Positions 9,933 to 20,689 of a stretch of DNA of 64,000 bases are shown one piece after another (position 1 is the first letter of the stretch; every line of letters begins with the position of its first letter). The position numbers and the translations under genes are program-made. Origin of the DNA: Symbiodinium natans (Eukaryota; Sar; Dinophyceae; Suessiales; Symbiodiniaceae); NCBI GenBank assembly GCA_905221605.1, contig CAJNDS010002623.1, forward strand, positions 267,001 through 331,000. The letters are read 5' to 3'. The notes below the pieces were generated by a model, which was given only the letters and a program-made list of their open reading frames with translations, was not told where the DNA came from and did no database searches.

Positions 9933-10036
9933 GGTTTAGGGTTTGGTGTTGGGGTACACCCGACAAAGGCCTCAGCGCCATCGGCTCGCGCTTCGGCCTG
10001 GGGAGGTAGGGGGCAGCTCTTTGAGGTCGGAGCTGC

Positions 10037-10182
10037 AACGCTGTAGGGTTTGGGGTTTAGGGTTTGGGGTTTAGGGTTTGGGGTTTAGGGTTTAGGGTTT
10101 GGGGTGTAGGGTTTGGGGTTTAGGGTTTGGGGTTTAGGGTTTGGGGTTTAGGGTTTGGGGTTTAGGGTTTGGGGTTAGGGTC
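10037..10182. repeat. higher-order TTTAGGG-TTTGGGG array
   Basis: TTTAGGG and TTTGGGG heptamers alternate regularly, giving a 14-bp higher-order unit repeated about eight times. The regular alternation implies the dimer itself was amplified. Confidence 0.9.
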
Positions 10183-10572
10183 CGAAAGCAACCCCTCCCA
10201 GAGCCCCCGGACATAAGGATACTCATGGGGTGCCGCTTTCGAATCGGGTTCCTTATCAGAAAAACCCAGAAACAGGGAAAGGCAAAACTCCTCTCCCAAA
10301 ACCCTAAACCCTAAACCCTAAACCCCCTTAAACCCCCCTTCAGTGGCCAATTCCACCTACTTCGGGGTGCCCAAAAAGGACCCGAACGTAAATCAAAAAC
10401 CCAAGTCTGAGCCCTCGACCACCCCAATCAGGCGAAAAAACACAAGCCCCCTAAGCCTGGACCCTAAACCGTAAGCCCTAAACCCTTAACCCTTAAACCC
10501 TCAGGCCCTCAAAGCTCCTTTTCAAAGCCCTCCAGAAGCCTGGATCCTAAAAACCAGGGTGAAAGACTGTAG

Positions 10573-10617
10573 ACGGTCCTGCTCCAGCTTGGCGAGGAGC
10601 TCCTGAACCCTTGCCTG
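10573..10617 (-). CDS. probable micro-exon (QARVQELLAKLEQDR)
   Basis: Fifteen minus-strand codons give QARVQELLAKLEQDR, a helical heptad-like peptide starting at a CAG. It is consistent with the other islands. No duplicate was seen. Confidence 0.4.
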
Positions 10618-11049
10618 GCACAGCGCAGGGTTGAGCTAGGGCGCAGGATTTAGGTTCTACAGGGTTTAGGGTTTAGTGTTTTCAGTGTGTTTTTTACGGT
10701 TTTTTGGATTTAGGGTTTGGGGTGCAAGATTTAGGTTCTATAGGGTTTAGGGTGCAGGCTTGGGATGCCCCCCCTTTAAACTGACAGTCCTTCATAGGAA
10801 TTATGATGGGGGGGGGGGGGGTACGACAATCCAGTATACTGAACCCTAAACCCTAAACCCTAAACCCTGAACATCACAAGTTTAGGCCCTGAACCCTTAG
10901 ATCATCGACCACGAACCCAGAAAGAAAGCACAAGCCCGTTGCATGGCTTGTCGGGAGGTTGAGGGTTTGGAACTACCAACCCTAAACCCCCAAACCCTAA
11001 ACCCCGAACTCTAAACCCTAAACCCTAAACCCTAAACCCTAAACCCTGC

Positions 11050-11103
11050 CCGCAACATCTCTGCATCGCTTAGTTGCGAGGCACCCACAACGGCCGCCGC
11101 CTG
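11050..11103 (-). CDS. probable micro-exon (QAAAVVGASQLSDAEMLR)
   Basis: Eighteen minus-strand codons read QAAAVVGASQLSDAEMLR, beginning at CAG immediately after a pyrimidine-poor stretch. CCCTAAA repeat lies just beyond the other end. The peptide has the Ala/Glu bias of the set. Confidence 0.35.
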
Positions 11104-11147
11104 ATGCCCCGAACAAGCCGACTTAACCTGACTAAGAAACCCTGAAC

Positions 11148-11236
11148 TTGGGATGCTCCCCCTTAACAGTCCTTAATGGGGATTGTAGTACCCCAGTCCC
11201 TATGAAGGACTGTTAGTATAAGTGGGAACATCCCAA
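11148..11236. mobile_element. MITE, TTGGGATGTTCCCCCTTATACTAACAG family (copy 1)
   Basis: The left end CTTGGGATGCTCCCCCTTAACAG pairs with GACTGTTAGTATAAGTGGGAACATCCCAA on the right. The left copy has lost a few bases (TACTA). The interior GGGATTGTAGTACCCC is typical of the family. A half element lies at 10768-10820. Confidence 0.65.
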
Positions 11237-11502
11237 CAATGAACAGGTCAAGCACTACAAACTAAGCTTCGCCCTTCAGTGCAAAGACAAGCCTCTGCAG
11301 TGTTTAGGGTTTAGGGGTTGAAGGCGCCGTTGCCTCAAGAAAATGCACTAAACCCTAAACCGGCTACACCTACGCACCACCGAACCCCGATTCTTTTTGC
11401 TTTTTATTTTCTTTCGAGCTGGGTGTTAGGGGCTTAGGGTTTAGGGTTTAAGGGTTAAGGGTTTAGGGTTTAGGGTTTAGGGGGTTCAAGGCTTAGGGTT
11501 CC

Positions 11503-11781
11503 TTGGTGATGTGGGACCGGGAAGAAACAGAACCACACTTGAAACACGAAACCCTAAGCTTGTCCAAGTTGGTCTCAGTTTGGGATCTCTTTTTGGATGA
11601 GTACCTCAGAGCCCACTGCAGACTGCAGCGACCTACCGAGTTCTCAGTACTGGCCCTTGCACAAACAAGCTCAGGTAAGCCTCCACCACCTCCGGCTGTT
11701 TTGACGAAGCCTGCGAACACAGGGGGCAAGAGTTTTGAGCATGGAGAGCCTAAATTCCTAGGGTGGAACCCCTTTGTCTGA
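11503..11781 (+). other. open stretch of uncertain coding value
   Basis: A 92-codon plus-strand frame starts at an ATG and contains WDLFLDEYLRAHC and a PPPPPAV stretch. The minus strand is open over a similar length. I do not recognise either product. The stretch lacks telomere-type repeat for almost 400 bp, which is unusual here, so it may hold a real exon, but the strand is undecided. Confidence 0.2.
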
Positions 11782-11840
11782 ACAAACAGCAGCATTACGA
11801 AAGCGGGATCCTCAAAAAGATCGTTTAGACACATAGAGCG

Positions 11841-11903
11841 TTTCCCAAAAGAGGGGTACCCCAAATAGAAGAGAATCCCCTTAAAAGGGAGCCCGAAACA
11901 AAG
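11841..11903. mobile_element. dispersed element, GGGGATTC family (copy 3, inverted)
   Basis: This is the inverse of copies 1 and 2: GCGTTTCCCAAAAGAGGGGTACCCC, then GAAGAGAATCCCCTT. It is followed at once by CCCTAAA repeat. Confidence 0.45.
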
Positions 11904-12069
11904 GGTAATTACCCCTAAACCCTAAACCCTAAACCCCAAACCCTAAACCCCAAACCCTAAACCCTAAACCCATTTAGGGTTAGAGGAAACAGGGCTGCAC
12001 CACAAGGGCGCGCAATGCGGATTGAGCCCCAAGTGTGGGAGTAGAACTGGGAAGCTGGCAGATTTACAG

Positions 12070-12150
12070 TAGAGTTTAGGGTTTAGGGTTTAGGGTTTAG
12101 GGTTTAGGGTTTAGGGTTTAGGGTTTAGGGTTTAGGGTTTAGGGTTCAGG
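12070..12150. repeat. TTTAGGG tract
   Basis: Eleven nearly perfect TTTAGGG units between two unique stretches. Confidence 0.9.
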
Positions 12151-12406
12151 GCAACTGTTTAGGACCTCCTCCAACATGCTGTGACTGTGAGCCAGTTAAA
12201 AGCTGCTGGGAGCAAGGTTGTACCCCAAACCCTAAGCCCTGAAAATGGCCCTAAATCTGTAGACCCTTTATAGACCCTAGACCCTATCCTAAACCCTAAA
12301 CCCTAGACCCTAAACCCTAAACCCCAAACCCTTCGAGCTCAACCTGCACCCTGACGTAGAAGCCCAGAAGAGCTTCCTGAACCCATGAGGGGAGTGTCCA
12401 TCAGCC

Positions 12407-12512
12407 TAAGGGTCCATGTACCTAAATAGGGAAACCCTAGACCCGAAACCCTATACCCTATATAGGGACTTTGGGGCGCAAGTACATACTCATAAGGTAC
12501 ATGGACCCTTAG
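12407..12512. mobile_element. MITE, AAGGGTCCATGTACCT family (copy 2)
   Basis: CCTAAGGGTCCATGTACCT at the left is inverted as AGGTACATGGACCCTTAGG at the right. A short CCCTAGACCCGAAACCC stretch inside the left arm may be a telomere-type insertion. Confidence 0.7.
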
Positions 12513-12856
12513 GATCATACAAATCCATAACGTTGATCTGCCGAGCCTAAGAGGCTACAGCCCCGCAGGCCGGCCACAAGGTTTTGGGCTTAGGGTTTAG
12601 GGTTTAGGGTTTAGGGTTTAGGGTTTAGGGTTCAGCCAACTCAACACCATGCAGGCGCCTGCGCCATCTCTGGCTGCGCGGGTGCCTTGGAAAAAATGTT
12701 TGGGCAAGATCTCATCATCGCTGGTCTCAGCCGTACATGTAAAACCCGATAAGACCCTCCGATAAGACCCAAAACCCTAAACCCTAAACCCTAAACCCTA
12801 AACCCTAAACCCCCTAATAAAGAAAGCCTACGAAACCCAATCAGACCCAACCTGCA

Positions 12857-12970
12857 CTTGGAGGTTCATGGTACTTACTACCCAAACAGTATTTGCACTT
12901 CTATCCCAGTTATAACCATATAAGGGTCGCTAAGGGGTTGAAATGTGGGCTGTAAGTAGTACAGCTTTTA
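12857..12970. mobile_element. MITE, CTTGGAGGTTCATGGTA family, truncated by CCCTAAA
   Basis: The left end ACTTGGAGGTTCATGGTACTT and the interior are intact, but where the right inverted repeat should begin the sequence switches directly to CCCTAAA repeat at 12971. Confidence 0.6.
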
Positions 12971-13062
12971 CCCTAAACCCTAAACCCTAAACCCTAAACC
13001 CTAAACCCAAACCTTAAACCCTAAACCCTAAACCAGCTTTAGTTGGGTTGTACGTACCCTGA

Positions 13063-13122
13063 AACTGCAAGTAGCTCTGCCGAGGGCTCTACCGCTGCCG
13101 CCTTGGGCTCGGCGAAGTCCTG
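13063..13122 (-). CDS. probable micro-exon (QDFAEPKAAAVEPSAELLAV)
   Basis: Twenty minus-strand codons read QDFAEPKAAAVEPSAELLAV from a CAG. The QDFAEP start is the same as islands in the 1.3-kb array (QDFAEPEAVES), supporting common origin. TTTAGGG repeat follows on its 5' side. Confidence 0.5.
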
Positions 13123-13146
13123 CTGGGCCGCACACTGCAGCGGCTT

Positions 13147-13272
13147 CGGGTTTAGGGTTTAGGGTTTAGGGTTTAGGGTTCAGGGTTTAGGATTTAGGGT
13201 TTAGGGCTTAGGGTTTAGGGTTTAGGGTTTAGGGCTTGGGGCTTAGGGTTTAGGGTTTAGGGTTTAGGGTGA
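13147..13272. repeat. TTTAGGG tract with CTTAGGG variants
   Basis: About eighteen heptamers, mostly TTTAGGG. It marks the left edge of the long repeat-poor block 13.28-19.8 kb. Confidence 0.9.
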
Positions 13273-13490
13273 TTCGCGCAGGAGGTTGAAGCCAAAGGCC
13301 CGTGCTGGTCCTGGCACAAAGGGTTGTCGGGTGAAGAGGGGATGATGGGGTCCTAAGGTCCCTATATATTATAGAAGTATACTATAACAACACCAAAAAA
13401 ACCTATTCTAATTCTTGTAGTATAGGGCTTGGGGCTTGGGTGGTTTTTGGACATTGGTTTGTGGGGATTGGTGCGCTTTAAACCCATGTT

Positions 13491-14318
13491 GAAGCCAAAA
13501 CCGGCCACGAGGCACTCCTCCGCGGCCTCTGCCTGCTTGAATGCCTGCTTGAACACCTGCAGAAGGACCACGGGGGGGTGGGGGGGCGGGGGGGCCACTC
13601 AAAATGCTAAGTATATGCATGAAGGCCAGATTCTATGGAAGATGCACCGTGCATTACCGTGCAATTTCTGCGAGATGACTGCAGCGACTTTGTTCTGGAG
13701 AGGGTGCGGGGGGAAAGGTGGCAGACATGCATGCGGTGGATTGCTGAGGCGTTGGGGAACTTCGGGTCAAGGCCTCGACGGAATCTGGCTCTCCCACGTC
13801 CTGCACAGGGCTTGCTGCTGCGCGTCGTTTCAGGGGTTGCACAGGGGGCTGCGGATTCTATCCAAGGATGCTCCAAAAAAGAGCTCGGGGCCTCCTTGAC
13901 AACGTCTGGCTCCTTGATTGCCTCGAAAAGCATAGGGGTCATCATGGCTCATCAGCTGGCGAGCTGAGAAAGCAAAGGGGGAAGCAGCTGTGTTGCCAAA
14001 CGATGCCGAATCGGAATCCTGTGGGCTATAAGGCCGCCACGGCCCAGAAGTCCTGGTGCGCAGCGCGTTGCTGCAGCTGCGCTTGACAGAGCCCGCCAAG
14101 CCACTATATTCAAAACTGCTATCTGCCGCACAAGTGCTCGACCAGATTTGTGACGGACCCGTTTACGCATCTCGGTTTCTGTGGTTGTTTCAAGCAAGTC
14201 TTCGACCGGGAGCACGGCACACGAACAAGTTACCCAATCTTGAACTAGCAGCCATCTCGAATGGGAGCGAAGGGGCCTCCTCCACTGCCTCCGTTGCCTC
14301 TGGCTTGGGCGCCTTCGA
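13491..14318 (-). CDS. degenerate first unit of the EPEAVEA micro-exon array
   Basis: Minus-strand islands include VFKQAFKQAEAAEECLVAGF (13491-13556), VQDVGEPDSVEALTR near 13770-13815, EPDVVKEAPSSFLEHPW near 13870-13925 and KAPKPEATEAVEEAPSLPF (14253-14318). These correspond in order to islands of the units at 14.7-19.8 kb, so this is a diverged unit. Each island starts after an AG, usually CAG-GA. The spacers are non-coding. No known domain is recognised; the peptide is acidic and Ala-rich. Confidence 0.5.
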
Positions 14319-14487
14319 AAGGAAAGGTCACAGCAACTCAACCAAAAAAATGGGAGGCGGCACTTCACCCTAAACCCTAAACCCTAAACCCTAAACCCTA
14401 AACCCTAGGGTAACATATCTTTGTATGATGTGGCGCAGGGAAAGCCTCGACGGCTTCCGGTTCTCCCACGTCCTGCAGAGGGCTTAT

Positions 14488-14594
14488 CCTAAGGATCCAT
14501 GTGCCTGTGTAGTATATACTTGGGCCTTAGAAAGGTTCCTACGTCATAGCTTCAGGGCCCAAGTAAATGCTATATAGGTACATGGATCCCTAGG
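14488..14594. mobile_element. MITE, AAGGGTCCATGTACCT family (copy 3)
   Basis: CCTAAGGATCCATGTGCCT at the left and AGGTACATGGATCCCTAGG at the right form an inverted pair, with the internal ACTTGGGCC...GGCCCAAGT pair present. It is inserted right after a micro-exon-like GCAGAGGGCTT sequence in the array. Confidence 0.7.
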
Positions 14595-14734
14595 GTTACT
14601 GCTGCGTGCCTACATTGTTTCAGCAACTGCACGAAAGCTAGCTCGCGGCACTAACCCTGCAACGGCAACTCCTCCGCTCAAACAAAGACATAGGAAGGCC
14701 CACACTATCGAGGTTCTCTGCTAACAAGATCAAA

Positions 14735-16026
14735 CGGCCTCCTCGGCCACCTCTGGCTCGTTGAACGCCTCGGAAATCAGATCTTCAAGGGAGAAGAAGC
14801 GCTTACTGGTAGAAGCACCTTTTTGCCGACACGGAGACATCTGAGAACTCGACAGCCTCTGGCTCAGCAAAGTCCTGGCGTGCACCAAATTGGCTGCAGA
14901 TGTTGTCTGGAGAGCATTGGAGAGCCACCCGGCCCATCATCAATTGCACATCGAGCTATCTCAAACCGAAGTGCGAGGGCCTCCTCCGCTGCCTGCGCTG
15001 CCGCTGCCGCTGCCTCTGCCTGCTTAGAAGCGCCGAAAAGGACGGGCGCAATGGCTTGAACACGCAAAACGTGACTGCTAGCATATGCATGCCGAGTAGA
15101 GAAAACAGGCGACATGCAAGGAATCCATAGCGCACCGGGGCAAACGTGTCAGACATGCATGCCCTGGATTGCTGCGGCGTTGAGGGATTTCGGGTCAAGG
15201 CCTCAATGGCCTCTGGCTCTCCCGCGTCCTGCAGAGGGCTTGCTGCTGCGTACGCTCCCATTATTTCAGGGGTTGTTCAGAAAAATGTGGGCTTTCAGCA
15301 GGCCTCTTTGGCCACCTCTGGCTGCTTCAGTGCCTCGGGAGATCGCAAAAGGCAAATGGGGAAACCGCCGTCTTGCCAAATGGTGCGAAAACGTAATCAT
15401 GGTCCGCGTGACAAACTCGTGCTGCGGAGGTGGGGAAGTCGTGAACGCGCCGCGGGCTAAGGCCGCCACGGCCCAGAAGTCCTGGCGCGCAGCGAACTGT
15501 TGCAGCTGTGCTTCACAGAGCCCATCCACTATATACACAACTATCCGCCGCTTAACCTTGCAAGCTCACCTCCGAACCAGCCACAAGTGCTCGACTAGAT
15601 TTGCGACGGACTCGTTTACACATCTCGGTTTCTGCAACTGTCTCCAGCAAATCTGACACTGGAAGCACGGCACACCAACAAGTTACTCGAACTTCAAGCT
15701 ATGCAGCTATAGCTCGAATGGTTACAAAGGGGCCTCCTCCGCTGCCTCCGTTGCCTCTGGCTTGGACACCTTCGGACGGAAATGTCACAGCAGCTCAAAA
15801 CTTGGGCTGTGGCCAAGCATGTGACAGTGGTGTAGGGAGACGCACAGGATCGCACAGCCTTATGGGCCTTTCTGGGAGGCGAGGCTGTAAATTTAACTGT
15901 CTTTGTATGCTGCGGCGCAGGGAAGGCCTCGACGGCTTCTGGCTCTCCCACATCCTGACGCGGGCGGCAGTATCCCTGCTGTATGGCAATGCATTTCAGC
16001 ATCTACAACAGGTTCCCTCCAAAAGG
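14735..16026 (-). repeat. micro-exon tandem array, unit 1 (1,292 bp)
   Basis: The unit is defined by the recurring start GCCTCCTCGGCCACCTCTGG. Minus-strand islands within a unit include FNEPEVAEEA, QDFAEPEAVES, QAEAAAAAAQAAEEALALRF, QDAGEPEAIEALTR, LKQPEVAKEA, QDFWAVAALA, KVSKPEATEAAEEAP and QDVGEPEAVEAF. Each is 30-80 bp and most begin at CAG-GA, giving an exon-like pattern with spacers of 60-150 bp. No TTTAGGG repeat is present inside. Function is unknown. Confidence 0.7.
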
Positions 16027-17358
16027 CTGCCTCCTCGGCCACCTCTGGCTCGTTGAAAGCCTCGGAAATCAGATCTTCAAGGGAGAAAAACGTACTGGTA
16101 GAAGCACCTTCTTGCCGACGCGGAGATATCTGAGGACTCGACAGCCTCTGGCTCAGCAAAGTCCTGGCGTGCACCAAACTTGCTGCAGATGTTGTCTGGA
16201 GAGCATTGGGAGCCACCCGGCCCATCATCAATTGCACGCCGAGCTATCTCAAAACGAAGCGCGAGGGCCTCCTCCGCTGCCTTTTCAGCCTGCGTTGCCT
16301 CTGCCTGCTCATAAGCGCCGAAAAGGACGGGCGCAATGGCTTGAACACGCAAAACGTGACTGCTAACATATGCATGCAGGTCGTAGCACGAGTAGAGAAT
16401 ATAGGCGACATGCACCGTGCATCACCGTGGAGGTGTCTGCCAGGACTCTATTCTGAACAGAGCGCGCCGGGGCAAACGTGTTAGACATGCATGCCCTGGA
16501 TTGCTGCGGCGTTGAGGGATTTCGGGTCAAGGCCTCAATGGCCTCTGGCTCTCCCGCGTCCTGCAGAGGGCTTGCTGCTGCGTACGCTCCCATTATTTCA
16601 GGGGTTGTTCAGAAAAATGTGGGCTTTCAGCAGGCCTCTTTGGCCACCTCTGGCTGCTTCAGTGCCTCGGGAGATCGCAAAAGGCAAATGGGGAAACCGC
16701 CGTCTTGCCAAATGGTGCGAAAACGTAATCATGGTCCGCGTGACAAACTCGTGCTGCGGAGGTGGGGAAGTCGTGAACGCGCCGCGGGCTAAGGCCGCCA
16801 CGGCCCAGAAGTCCTGGCGCGCAGCGAACTGTTGCAGCTGTGCTTCACAGAGCCCATCCACTATATACACAACTATCCGCCGCTTAACCTTGCAAGCTCA
16901 CCTCCGAACCAGCCACAAGTGCTCGACTAGATTTGCGACGGACTCGTTTACACATCTCGGTTTCTGCAACTGTCTCCAGCAAATCTGACACTGGAAGCAC
17001 GGCACACCAACAAGTTACTCGAACTTCAAGCTATGCAGCTATAGCTCGAATGGTTACAAAGGGGCCTCCTCCGCTGCCTCCGTTGCCTCTGGCTTGGACA
17101 CCTTCGGACGGAAATGTCACAGCAGCTCAAAACTTGGGCTGTGGCCAAGCATGTGACAGTGGTGTAGGGAGACGCACAGGATCGCACAGCCTTATGGGCC
17201 TTTCTGGGAGGCGAGGCTGTAAATTTAACTGTCTTTGTATGCTGCGGCGCAGGGAAGGCCTCGACGGCTTCTGGCTCTCCCACATCCTGACGCGGGCGGC
17301 AGTATCCCTGCTGTATGGCAATGCATTTCAGCATCTACAACAGGTTCCCTCCAAAAGG
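16027..17358 (-). repeat. micro-exon tandem array, unit 2 (1,332 bp)
   Basis: Same island order as unit 1, with EQAEATQAEKAAEEALALRF replacing the Ala-run version. From about 16487 onward through about 17465 the sequence repeats 15155-16133 at an offset of exactly 1,332 bp without visible difference. This block covers nearly a kilobase, so the duplication or conversion is very recent. Confidence 0.75.
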
Positions 17359-18709
17359 CTGCCTCCTCGGCCACCTCTGGCTCGTTGAAAGCCTCGGAAA
17401 TCAGATCTTCAAGGGAGAAAAACGTACTGGTAGAAGCACCTTCTTGCCGACGCGGAGATATCTGAGGACTCGACAGCCTCTGGCTCAGCAAAGTCCTGGC
17501 GTGCATCAAATTGGCTGCAGATGCTGTCTGGAGAGCATTGGAGAGCCACCCGGCCCATCATCACAATTGCACGTCGAGCTATCTCAAAACGAAGCGCGAG
17601 GGCCTCCTCCGCTGCCTTTTCTGCCTGGGTTGCCTCTGCCTGCTTATAAGCGCCGAAAAGGACGGGCGCAATGGCTTGAACACGCAAAACGTGACTGCTA
17701 ACATATGCATGCAGGTCGTAGCACGAGTAGAGAATACAGGCGACATGCACCGTGCATCACCGTGGAGGTGTCTGCCAGGACTCTATGCATGCCCTGGATT
17801 GCTGCGGCGTTGAGGGATTTCGGGTCAAGGCCTCAACGGCCTCTGGCTCTCCCGCGTCCTGCAGAGGGCTTGCTGCTGCGTACGCTCCCATTATTTCAGG
17901 GGTTGTTCAGAAAAATGTGGGCTTTCAAGCAGGCCTCTTTGGCCACCTCTGGCTGCTTCAGTGCCTGGGGAGATCGCAAAAGGCAAAAGGGGAAACCGCC
18001 GTCTTGCCAAATGATGCCAAATCGGAATCATGGTCCGTGTGAGAAGTCGTGAACGCGCCGCGGGCTAAGGCCGCCACGGCCCAGAAGTCCTGGCGCGCAG
18101 CGAACTGTTGCAGCTGTGCTTCACAGAGCCCACCCACTATATACACAACTATCCGCCGCTTACCCTTGCAAGCTCACCTCCGAACCAGCCACAAGTGCTC
18201 GACTAGATTTGCGACGGACTCGTTTACACATCTCGGTTTCTGCAACTGTCTCCAGCAAATCTGACACTGGAAGCACGGCACACCAACAAGTTACTCGAAC
18301 TTCAAGCTATGCAGCTATAGCTCGAATGGTTACAAAGGGGCCTCCTCCGCTGCCTCCGTTGCCTCTGGCTTGGACACCTTCGGACGGAAATGTCACAGCA
18401 GCTCAAAACTTGGGCTGTGGCCAAGCATGTGACAGTGGTGTGGGGAGACGGGAGGCGAGGGTTTAACTGTCTTTGTATGCTGTGGCGCAGGGAAGGCCTC
18501 GACGGCTTCTGGCTCTCCCACATCCTGCAGAGGCTTGCTGCATGCGCCCATTGTTTCAAAAACTGCGCAAAAAGCTAGCATGATCCGCTTCCTCGTGGCA
18601 GTATCCCTGCTGTAAATGTAGTTGAGCATCGACAACACCACCGCTCAAACCAACGAAGACATGGGAAGACCACAACTATCTATCGAGGTTCCCTCCAAAC
18701 AAAATCAGG
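17359..18709 (-). repeat. micro-exon tandem array, unit 3 (1,351 bp)
   Basis: Islands KQAEATQAEKAAEEALALRF, QDFAEPEAVES, QDAGEPEAVEALTR, LKQPEVAKEA, QDFWAVAALA and QDVGEPEAVEAF are present in order. It carries small deletions relative to unit 2, for example at the LKQPEV and QDVGEP spacers. It is closely related to, but not identical with, units 1 and 2. Confidence 0.7.
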
Positions 18710-19800
18710 CGGCCTCCTCGGCCACCTCTGGCTCGTTGAAAGCCTCGGAAATCAGATATTATACACACTTGAAACAAATCAGAAAAGCGCGCTGAAGCGC
18801 CTTGGTGCCGACGCGCGCTGCAAAAAAAACAAAGTGCGTCCCAAAAGCTGGCGTTGGGCGTCTCGCCAAAACACAGTGATCATGAGAGACATCTGAGGAC
18901 TCGACAGCCTCTGGCTCAGCAAAGTCCTGGTGCGCACCAAATTGGCTGCAGATGTTGTCATTTGTCGATCGTGGAGCTGTCGCAACACGAAGCGCGAGGG
19001 CCTCCGCCGTTGCCTCCGCCGCCTCTGCTTTTAAGCGCGTAAAAGGATGGGCTCAATGGCTTGGACATGCAAATGTTATGGTAGCGTGACTGCCAACAGG
19101 CATGCAGGTCATAGCATGTGTAAAGAGATGCACGAGATGCACCACGCATCACCAGAAGGTGTCAGGAGATGACTGCAGTGACGTCTGGATAGGGACAGAG
19201 GATTACCGTGGCGTTGAGGAATTTCGGGTCAAGGCCTCGACGGCCTCTGGCTCTACCACGTCCTGCGGAGGGCTTGCTGCTGCTGCTGCTGCGCTCATCC
19301 CCCCGTCTGTTGCTTAAGAGGTTGTGCGGAGTGGGCCTCCTTGGCCACCTCTGGCTGCTTGAGTTCCTTGCACAAGAAGCGGGACATCGTAGGGAGAAGC
19401 AGCCGAATTGCCAAACGATGCCAAATCGGAATCATGGCCCAGAAGCTCATGCTGCGGTGGTTGGGAAGTCGGGACGCGTCGGGTTATTGACCCTTAACTT
19501 AAGGCCGCCACGGCCCAGAAGTCCTGGTCAGCGCATGTTGCAGCTGTGCTTCACAGAGCCCGCCCAGCCAGCACAGACGCAACTGCTATCCACCGCTCTA
19601 AACCAGCCATAGGTGCTCGACTAGATTTGCCACTGAGTTTACACATCTCGTTTTCTGCAACTGTCTCACACGTGGACAAGTTACTCTATCTTGAAGCTGG
19701 CGGCTGGAAGTCAAGGGGCCTCCTCCACTGCCTCCGTTGCCTCTGGCTTGGGGACCTTCGGAAGGAAAGTTAAAGATGGGCTGTGGCACTTCAATGGCTT
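18710..19800 (-). repeat. micro-exon tandem array, unit 4 (diverged, partial)
   Basis: It begins with the same GGCCACCTCTGGCTCGTTGAA and keeps minus-strand QDFAEPEAVES, VEPEAVEALTR-like, SQEVAKEA-like and PEATEAVEEAP islands with more substitutions and spacer changes. It ends shortly before the MITE at 19817, where TTTAGGG-rich sequence resumes. Confidence 0.6.
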
Positions 19801-19816
19801 GCCAAGCACATGAAAC

Positions 19817-19922
19817 CCTAAGAGTCCATGTACCTCAGTATTGTATACGTGGGCCGCAAGTCCCTATATAGGAAGTACTTCGAGGCCTGAGTATACCCTA
19901 TTTAGGTACATGGACCCATAGG
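19817..19922. mobile_element. MITE, AAGGGTCCATGTACCT family (copy 4)
   Basis: CCTAAGAGTCCATGTACCT pairs with TAGGTACATGGACCCATAGG. It lies between the micro-exon array and a CCCTAAA tract. Confidence 0.7.
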
Positions 19923-19950
19923 GTCTTCCGCAGTTGCTGAAGCAATGACT

Positions 19951-20043
19951 ACACCCTAAACCCTAAACCCTAAACCCTAAACCCTAAACCCTAAACCCTA
20001 AACCCTAAAACCTAAACCCTAACCCCTAAACCCTAAACCCTAT
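19951..20043. repeat. CCCTAAA tract
   Basis: About thirteen CCCTAAA units with one AACCTAA slip. Only 120 bp away the repeat resumes in the opposite orientation. Confidence 0.9.
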
Positions 20044-20163
20044 GGACTGAATGGACTGTTAAAGAAAGTGGTGTAGAAAGATGCGCAGCATTGCACAGCC
20101 AGGGAAGGCCTCGACGGTCTCTGGCTCTCCCAGGGCCTCCTGCAGAGGGCATGCTGCATGCAC

Positions 20164-20260
20164 TTAGGGTTTAGGGTTTAGGGTTTAGGGTTTAGGGTTT
20201 AGGGTTTAGGGTTTAGGGTTTAGGGTTTAGGGTTTAGGGTTTAGGGTTTAGGGTTTGGGG
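20164..20260. repeat. TTTAGGG tract
   Basis: Fourteen homogeneous TTTAGGG units. Together with 19951-20043 it forms an inverted pair around a micro-exon-like stretch (20100-20160). Confidence 0.9.
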
Positions 20261-20370
20261 CCATTGCCTCGGCAACTGCGCAAACAGTAGCTTGATCCGC
20301 TTCCTCGTGGCTGTCTCCCTGCTTTATCGGAACTAATTTCAGCATCGACGACTCCGCCGCTCAAACCAAG

Positions 20371-20508
20371 AGTGGAGGGTCATGGTACTTGTAACCCAAT
20401 TATAACTGTACTAACAACCCACTTATCAGCCCTTTAAGTGCCCTAATATAGTTCTCACTGTTCTATAAGTATAGTTCTAATTGGGTTCTGAAGTACCACG
20501 AACCCAAC
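20371..20508. mobile_element. MITE, CTTGGAGGTTCATGGTA family, end replaced by CCCTAAA
   Basis: The left end AGTGGAGGGTCATGGTACTT and the interior AATTATAAC and TATAAGT motifs are present. The right end CTGAAGTACCACGAACCCAAC runs straight into TAAACCCTAAACCC. Where family members have CTCCAAG, this copy has the repeat. Confidence 0.55.
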
Positions 20509-20592
20509 TAAACCCTAAACCCTAAACCCTAAACCCTAAACCCTAAACGCTAAACGCAAAACGCAAAACGCAAAACGCAAAACGCAAAACCC
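20509..20592. repeat. CCCTAAA tract converting to CGCAAAA units
   Basis: CCCTAAA repeats change stepwise to CGCTAAA and then to tandem CGCAAAA units. The variant block is homogeneous, consistent with slippage of a double mutant. Confidence 0.85.
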
Positions 20593-20689
20593 TATCCCGT
20601 TTCCCTACAAACAGGACCGAGACGGCCTCCTCGACCACCTCAGGCTCCTTGAAAGCCTCGGAAAAAGTCGGATCTTATAGGAACAGTCT

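Noticed and set aside
15146-17388. Plus-strand frames repeated identically in the 1.3-kb array (for example 151 codons at 15601 and 16933)
   Set aside because: They span what look like several minus-strand exons and spacers, do not keep frame in the diverged units, and their identity reflects recent DNA duplication.
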